A stretch of 64,000 nt of DNA from Lepas anatifera. Taxonomy: Eukaryota; Arthropoda; Thecostraca; Lepadidae. Within the stretch, counting starts at the first letter, position 1. Each line of letters starts with the position of its first letter. Of the stretch, positions 37,801-46,800 are shown piece by piece. The notes under the pieces were generated by a model. The model was not told the DNA's origin and did not search any database. It saw nothing but the letters and a program-made list of their open reading frames with translations. Made by a program: the position numbers and the translations under genes. The stretch lies in assembly GCA_034440635.1 (NCBI GenBank), contig JAOTON010000386.1:124001-188000 (forward strand), given 5' to 3'.

Positions 37801-40800
37801 TGTATTTGTGTGTGTTGTGCACGCATGTGTTAGAAATCCATGCGTCATACCCAATTAGTTTGACACTAGATTTCGAGGGGGCCTGGAATTAAGTGCCGTT
37901 GGCACTTTTGCCTCAATCGAGCCTTACATCTTTTTATTTCAATGTGATGTAATTTTGAACAATATATTATAATTATTATTATTATTATTATTTGCGCGAC
38001 TCCCGGGCTAAATTACTTGCCTTCCGGTGCCATGAGCCACAGCCGTTCCGCACGGTGCAAAACCAGGGCTGAGCGCGTGACCTTATCTGAGCCTCACTGG
38101 ACAGAAGTGCGCTCAATGATAGCAACACACATCACATTCCCACTCCCCTGCAGCCGCCACAGTAAATACTGATGATGTCGTTTCAAAATCCAACTCCGGT
38201 ATCATTTTCTTTACACCAGGCGTATCACCTCTCAACCGCTGAATATAAATGGCCTCTGTGGCCCCATCTGCCGTTAAGTTTTTGTACCAAAGTGCTTCAC
38301 AAGACGGAAGGGCGAGCCGAGAGTACGAATGGCGCGGCAAAGGACACAAATCTAATGCAAATGATGCGAGCGGGCATCATCATCGGAAAATAAGTTGTAA
38401 GCTTGCGATTAGTTCGCCATTTATGCAACTTTTGCATGCCGAAGCACTTTGAACAGGCCTTTAGCACCTCTCGGCACGAATCAATGATGGAAATCAACAA
38501 TGCCCAGTTAGTTTTCTATTAAACCTATGGCCTCTGGTGGCCTCAATATTGACCTGACCCAAAAATGACTCCGCTTTCTTCTGTCGAGAGTTTTCACACA
38601 CCGCCTACAATCTGTATAAATCTCGTTTGGGAAATAACATAGGCAGGGACCAAAACACGTCACCCCCTCTCCCAGCAGGGTGCGTCACGACACAGACCCA
38701 AATGGGCCGTGTGTTTAGGTAACTAGGTAGATGAATCGACCTTTGACAAGCCTGCTTACTTGTAGTAGCAGCTATAGTAAATATATATCGAATCAACTCA
38801 TGGGCACCAAAGCAGGAAATTGTTCAACTATTAAAAGACATGAAGGTGCGACTTAATGGATCCAGAAATGATCTTTTATTCTGCTTTGAAAGCCCTATCG
38901 GTCTTGAACGCTCTTGAAAGTACTCTATACCTATGTCCTCAGTAGAGCCAGAGGCGGAGGAAGACGCAGAGGACGGCAGAATACCGGACGACAGGAGAGT
39001 TAGGGAGCGCAACAGAGGTGAGCGACAGAAGGGGCAGAGCAGTTGGGCTGGGTCCCAATACTACAGGCCATAGGAAGAAAAAAGTTTGTTCCGAGCGCGC
39101 CCCTTTCGTCTGATCACGGCTGGATTTGGCTCCTGTTTGCAGGCGAGGACTCACCGCCTGAAGACGACGAGGATGATGAAGAAGAGGACAGTGAGGACGG
39201 TGGTGGGAGAGGACGTGGCAGAGGACGGGGTAGAGGACGGGGCAGAGGTCGAGGACGCGGCAAACGTGAGTGGGGAAAAGGGGCACCTGAAAACAGACCT
39301 GCACTGACCATGGCCACGGCCAACATAAGCAGATCTAAGATTGCCAATCGGGAGGGGGATACGGTCGGGGGCACCATCCAAACCAGGAAATGCCACTTTT
39401 GGGCGGCTAAACCCATCAGGTGAGCGCCAAATCCTGTCGTGAGGGGTGCCAATTCTCGCGATCCGATACGGGGGAGGGGCATCTCGGAGATGGGGGGAAG
39501 ACTGAGGAGCGACATTCCAGGGGTGCCATCGACCTTTCAGGAGGGTGCTGTGGAAATTCCGGCCAAGATTCAATGGAGGACCCCTCCTGCCTCTCCCTGT
39601 CTTGGATCCGCCTATGACTGCCAACTATGAGCCCAGCTTTTACATGTAAATTGCTATATATACGCATGTAAAATAAAACAGCAGGCGTAAAAAATTGACA
39701 GGACAGATGAGGAAATCTATCCAAAATGATTAAGGTTAATGTATAGAGCCATCAGGCGGCTATCCAAACTAATCTAAGGCACGAACACCCGAGACAACCA
39801 AGAAACATAGCTTAAGACATGGGTTTTCGAAGTGTTATGTGACCAAAAAATATGTCAGACCCGGACCGAGATAGATATGCATTCATTACCCTACGATTCG
39901 ACACAGAAACCCGTCGTTTACAGCATTCACACGACCGCAACGCTCCGCATAAAGGCGGTGTGTCTGAGTTGGTCGAGCTGGCACGAGAAGAGTACAGTAA
40001 CTAAGCATAGCATATACTTTCTATTTTCCAGGGCATATGCTTTAGTAAGAGCAGATCGTGCTGAATTCTTAGGTCACCTCTCTCCAACAGGCTCGCCTCA
40101 ACGTGGGGGTGGGGGTCGCCGCGGCGGAAGAGGGGGCCGAAGGGGTGGCAAAAGGCGACGAGGGCCCAGCACGGCCGCCATCGAGGTCTGTCTCTTCAAC
40201 AAACTGGAACTGGTCAACGATGAGGGTGATGTGGTGCAAGAGAAGGTGATGGAGATCACCGACGGCTATCAAGGCGCGGAGTCGGTGAGCATTATTTATT
40301 CTTATTCAATTTGTGTATAATAGAACTGGTGGTGTAAGAGTTTTTGTCGCATATGCGCTTACCTTCAAAATGAAAATTGTCTGTATAATGCAAATTGAAA
40401 AAGGTATGTATGTAATACATTTATTTAATTCATCTCAGATTACAGCAACGATCACTTGACGTCGATTCCAGCCATGCTAATGGACATTATTAGTACAAGT
40501 GAAGCAACTGGCCTTCTTTAGCTGATGGCAAAAGTGGTGACAAGAATATACATGATGGTACATTTTCTTATTGATCGGCCTTTCTTCAACAGACTTCGAA
40601 TTTTCAGGGTAGGGCGATAATGAAGAAGGTAATGGACTCGTGCTTCGAGACCATCACGGAAACTCCATCAGACAAGCAGGTAAACGTACGGAACGAATCA
40701 TTTTGCCTGGGAAAGGTTAGCTGTGAAAGAAATTAAGGCGAGAGGCCCATTCTCTCGCAACCACCACGGCTAACAGACCCATCGAATCATGCAGCGTTGA

Positions 40801-43800
40801 TTGAAAATGGTTTAGGTTGTGTATGAGAAGTAAAGGCAGCGCTTCCACTGAGATACTTTTGGGCAGTGTCTAATAACTTTCAAGTGGCTTAGTATGGTTT
40901 GTATACTAAATGTAGATAATTTCACACGAGGAGGGAGATTTACGGCAAACAAGCTGGTTTGGGGAAGCTGAACCACAAAGTCATCGTTTTGCATTGCTGA
41001 AAATGCGCGGCCGTGCCACCGAACATCAGCCGAGCAAGATTACACTTCTTTCTCATTGAAAAACCACTGAGTCCCTCTCTTCGATTCTCCACATCTTCTT
41101 CTTGACGTTAGATTAACAGTTCAGATGTGTATACAGGAGAGATCCTCCTCCCCGCCCCCAAATATAGCCAAGGCAGCTGACGTGCCCTAGAACGCCCAGT
41201 CCTCCCCGTCCCTCCCCCAAAAAAGGCTCAGCACAGCGTTTTATGATGTCTCCGATCACTCCAGGGGTGTGGATTTCTGTATATGTCGGGGTGCTTGGAC
41301 ACCGTAACTGCAGTTTAGAAGGAGTGCTAAAGTTTACTTTTAATATCATTTTAACCGCGCCCCACCGGGGTCCGCGCCACCTTCCCCACCGGGGGCCATC
41401 ATCCCCTCTAACTCCGAAAATATGGGCGTTAGCGCAAATCTGAAGTGCAATAGAAGCTCGCGTGAATTAGTAAAATTACTTGCATGTTTTATGTCAGGTT
41501 AATGGTTTGACCTCGAGGTCAATTAGGTCAAGATCGGCTATTTTCACTCAAATATGCAATGATTAAGCAAACTGGGCATAACTCTTATGTCATTAGAGCT
41601 ATTGAGGCCTGGTAAAGTAATTTGATAGCAAATTGCCAGTACTTTTTCCCTATTGGAACGTAAAGATCTCCCGCCAGTGTTTGACCGCCAGAGGTCACCT
41701 CGTGACCTAATATGACCTGAGGTCACGAAAGGTCAAAAGTGACCTTGCCGTATATCAAATGAAAGCCAGTGACAAGACAAACACGATGGTGTTTGTTTCA
41801 CCGCTCTAGCTCAATTAGGTCAAAGTTATTATCAAATACTGTTTTGACCTCTGGTGACCTTGGATGACCTTGGAAAGTCAAATGGCAAATATGACCCTGG
41901 GATCCGTGAAAGCGTGTCCAAAAACGTTGTTCTGGGCAGTCTGAATATTTGCAATCATTTTTGTGGTTTTATATCATGAAATAGCTTTTCCCATGCTTTT
42001 CCAATGGGAGAGTGCCTCGTGACCTGACCTCAGGGCACGAAATCGAAAAATCCCGGATATACACCTTTAGACCCTGGAGGGGTCTGAGTGTGGAAGTTTC
42101 AAATCGATCGACTTTGAAATGTAGCTCTTCGAGCTCTAAAGGTGAAGTGAGGTGACCTTGGTTGACCTCGTCTGGTGACCTGACCTTGGGTGACCCGGGG
42201 TAAAAATTTCGGGATGATGGAAAATGATGCAGGAGAGGTAGAGCCCTCAACCGCGGTGCTGCGCCTCGTCTTTTTCTGCTATCCCAAAACCTTAGGGCCA
42301 TATCCCGTGGTTAAATCTCCGTTTTTCTCATTTTAATGATTTCAAATTGGTTTTACATAGTTCAACGGACTGTGCAATGGCTAGAACACATTTTATGTCA
42401 TGCAAGTCCTTTAAACACGTTGCTTATACGCATTGCTTCAAATTTGGGCACCCTCCAATCATTTTCAAAAACCCACAAAGCCATGAACCACCGCTAAATT
42501 GTACGACAAAGTAGACAAAGTGCCTTCGAACCAACCTCAGTGGGAGTTCCAACGACGAAAATACTTCAAGAAACGTTAGCATAACACACATATGTTGCTC
42601 AAAGCTCAGGACACTTCCATGGCCAGATTCGAATGTGAGAAGGCCTTCCTAACATAAAACAAAAAATCTTTGGACATTCTTAAGCTGCGTGCAACCGAGA
42701 AGAATCTGAATACAGAGCATGAAACTGCCTCCAAGTTACTCAAGTCGGCCCGAGAGTGCACAGAGGACCTTGCGGAGAGATTGAGGTTACTGGCTCTGCT
42801 GAGTCCTTGAATCCCAGCGTCCGAGTTTCAGCCTCTCGTTACATCCACTGGGAAACCCTTATATTTCTTTGAGACTGCTGGGAGGATCGAATATGCGAAA
42901 AGATTCCAGGACCAGGCGAGTAGAATTGCTTACCTACTTTCGGAGGTGCACAAGCATGCCTAAAATCGGTAAAAAATATAAACGTCATAAAGCACCCCCA
43001 AAGCTTTAAGCTTACATTTGCACCCGGCTAATTGCTCATTGAAAATGTGACTTACATGCACATTCCGTCCTAGGACCTATTCACACTTGGCAGAATCTAC
43101 CGACAGAATCTACCGACCGAAATCCTATACCCTTGTGTAGAAACGCTTTTGTACCTACTCAAGCAATCAATCTATGAATGAATCAGAATCATTCCTTGGT
43201 CAGTTTGTCCGAAAGCTTTTGGCTGTTTTCTGTAAATGCACGGAATTAGATGGAAAACATCTACAATATACAACTTAAAATCAAGGATGATAGACCAAAT
43301 ATTAGGATATTTCAATTTTGTGTTGTAAGCATAATACAAGTTCCAACCAAAGTGGCATTAAATTCAAAAAACAAAAAATGGACTTCGGTCCCATCAAAAT
43401 TTGGGCCCTTTTTTGTCCCCCGGCACATACATATCAAACACCTCTCAAAGCTCGTGTGTAAGTGACCCCAATGAGAGACCCACTACATTTTATCTACATA
43501 GCATCGCAGAAGAGGTCTAAGACATGAAGCTGCTGGATGAAGATATGTTGCTTAACACCTCAAACAAACACCCGGGGAGGCACATGTCTGGAAGAAACGT
43601 GATCTGAAGTCAGTAAGTAGGCGAAACCAACTAGTCAGGGAGGATCGCTTATCAAATGCTAACTTTCGCACTATCTGATGCAGTTCATATTTGATTCTCA
43701 TAGTTTACCAACACACAATAATCAACCCATGCTGTCGTTCCGTTTGCCGTGACGGTCTCTCTTGCTCAGGTGAATTCTCTGATGCGGTGCGTGAAGTCGG

Positions 43801-46800
43801 GCCTCAAGTCCGCCTGTCCGGCTCACGACCTGAAGATGCAGAACCCGGAGCTGGCACTGCTGATGACCAGCCAGGCTGCTGACACATGCTACGACGCCAT
43901 CGAAATGCCTCCCAAGGTCAGACAGCCCGGCGGCAAAGCTGAAAACCTGTTAGTTAGGACAAGAAAGAGAAGCCGGCGGTGAGGGTGGGTTAGGTAGTAG
44001 TAGCACTAGTAGTAGTAGAATACATTTTATTGTAGTCTATTTTTTCACAAAAATACAAAGTCTTTTTCGATTCATCGCCTTACATCGTTCACTGCCCTGG
44101 CCAGGACGAATCCAGCGTCAAGCTCCGGCACAGCCAGTGGGTCAAAAGACTTACTGGTAAAAGTAAAGAAAAGGATATTCTCCCACGACATATCAAACCG
44201 AGCTGAGAGGAAAGAACAAACAGTAGGCAAAACAAAAATATTCGTTAATATCCAAGCAGTGTCTCCACTCAGCAATAGCTATTGAAGAAGGCGCTAATCT
44301 TGCCTCTGTCAGATCGCTGGGACATTTGAGATCAGCAGCTCTCGATTCCACTCGTTTACTACTAAAAATACCTGCCTGTTAAAAGGAATGTGGCCCCTTG
44401 GCCGAATCCTAGAATTTAGTCTTATTTGGGATAATTTTAGCCGAAAATCATGGAAGGGTCCATGATTTCTCTGAAAAATGTACAATAAGCTCAATATTTT
44501 TATTTTTAAAATGCACCTCTAGGAAAAAATTGAAATTCGATTGGACCAAAATTGGATCTAATCAAATTCAAATGCAGCCACAGCATATCTGGCCGTGGCT
44601 TGCTATGTTTTTCCAATCTTTAAAAGGTATTAGCTTCAATGCCTACGCATTTGTTGACATGCTGAAATAAATGGAATATGGATGTTGAAAAATAGAAAAG
44701 TCTGTCACACAAAAATTAGCTCAAAATTTCTATTTTAAAATGTTCCGCTAGGGGAAAGAAATAAATATGTCTGTGGATGATGTTATGATCTGGCAACCAA
44801 TACCATATTCAATAGGTTTCAAGTGCTTCGATTGGCTGATACTCACCGTGACATCAGCATATGTCGTCACACTGGCAGCTTTGACAACTGTGGCCTGCTG
44901 TTAAGGGTACATGTAGGGTACATTTCAGGTAGTTTTTAGCTCTTCTCTATGGAAATTTTGAGTTTGAAGACAAATTATATATAGAGTAACGGGTTTTCCG
45001 GCATGCTTTACAGCCTGCTATCTCAGTTCAAATCACGTTATAAAGATGCCACATTCCCTTTAAGTAGTTCATGCCCAAAGGACCTCTATCTCTCTATAAA
45101 CTATTATCACACTTCACAGTCGGCACATAGGTTAATCCTGAGTAGTATCAAATCATCTTACGTCCTTTGCTGGTAAAAAATCAAATCGTCTTCAAAATTG
45201 CTAGTAGCTGCACACATAGTTGAAAGGGCTTAATTAAGATCATTCGGAGGCCTTCTTCAAAACATATTTCTTGTTCGTAAGATAATGCAATGTTTTCGTG
45301 AGCTGGCAGAAGGCAGTTTGTCTACAGCATTTTAAGTAATTAAGGTGTTATTGTGTGACATCAATGATTCTACATTCAAGAGCAGCCCTTCCTCAGAACC
45401 TTGATGAGACGGTTGGCTGCAGAAAGTCGTGAGTCGTTGCTTGATAGATGCAGGGAAGTGAGGGACCCAGACAGCCTAGCGGGGCAAGATGGATCACCAA
45501 ACCTTAGGAACCTTAGTCAAGCTGATGAATTCGAAAAGCTGTCCTTATGATATAACCGGCACTATCAGGCATAAGGGCTGGGGAAGTTGGGGTATTTTTC
45601 CAACAGACAGAAATGGAGTGGAGTAATGCAGATCAAGTTATTTACTTTTTGGAGACACCTACTGATAAACTCCGCAAATGAAAAGTGGGGGCCGATATCG
45701 ATGTTCACCACCACTATTCCTATGATGCGAACCTGTGTTTGCTTAAGAGACAATTTGACGCAATTTAACCCGCGCCCCACCGGGGGTCCAGCGCCACCTT
45801 CGCCCCACCGGGGGCCATCGATGGCCCTCTCTAACTCCGAAAATATGGGCGTTAGCGCAAATCTGCAAAATGCATTAGAAAGCTCGCGTGAATTCAGTAA
45901 GAAATTACTTCGCATGTTTTAGTGCTCAGGTCAATGGTTTGACCTCAGATCGGCTATTTTCACTCAAATATGCAATGCTTAAGCAAACTGGGCATAACTC
46001 TCATTCCATTAGAGCTATTGAAGTCTGGTAAAGTACATTTGATAGGAAATTGTCAGTCCTTTTTCCGCTATGCGGAACATAAAGACCTCCCGCCATTAGT
46101 TTGACCTGCAGAGGTCACCTCATGACCTAAGATGACCTGAGGTCACGAAAGGTCAGAAAGTGACCTTGCCGTATATCAAATGAAAGCCAGTGACAAGACA
46201 AACACGATGGTGTTTATTTCAGCGCTCTAGCTTAATTAGGTCAAAAGTTATTGTCAAAATACTGTTTTTGACCCCTGGTGACCTTGGATGACCTTGGAGA
46301 GGTCAAAGGGCAAATATGGCCCCTGGAATCCGGGAAAGGGTGTCCAAGAACGCTTTTCTGATCAAGCTGAGCATTTTCAATCGCTTTTGTGACTTTTAGA
46401 TCATAAGACAGCTTTTCCAATGCTTTTTCAATGGGAGAGGTCACCTCGTGGCCTGACCTCAGGGCACGAAATCGAAAAATCCCGGATATACACCTTGTAG
46501 ACCCTGGAGGGGCCATAAAGTGTAGGAAGTTTCAAATTGATCGAATTCGAAATGTAGCTCTTACAGAGCTCTAAATTTGAAGCGAGGTGACCTTGGTTGA
46601 CCTCGTCTGGTGACCTGACCTTGGGTGACCCGGGGTAAAAACTTTCAGGGATGGTGGGAAAATGATACAGTGAGAGGTAAAGCCCTCAACCGCGGTGCTG
46701 CGCCTCTTCGTTTTTCTGCTGTCCCGGAAAAACCTTAGGGGGCCATCGATGACCCCCGGTGGGGCGAGGGTTAATAGCTTTACCTTTGTGTGACACTTTC

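Noticed and set aside
44072..44275. Minus-strand frame near the TAG-repeat tract as a LINE tail
   Set aside because: Position beside a simple repeat is suggestive, but no reverse transcriptase motif or known LINE 3' end is visible.
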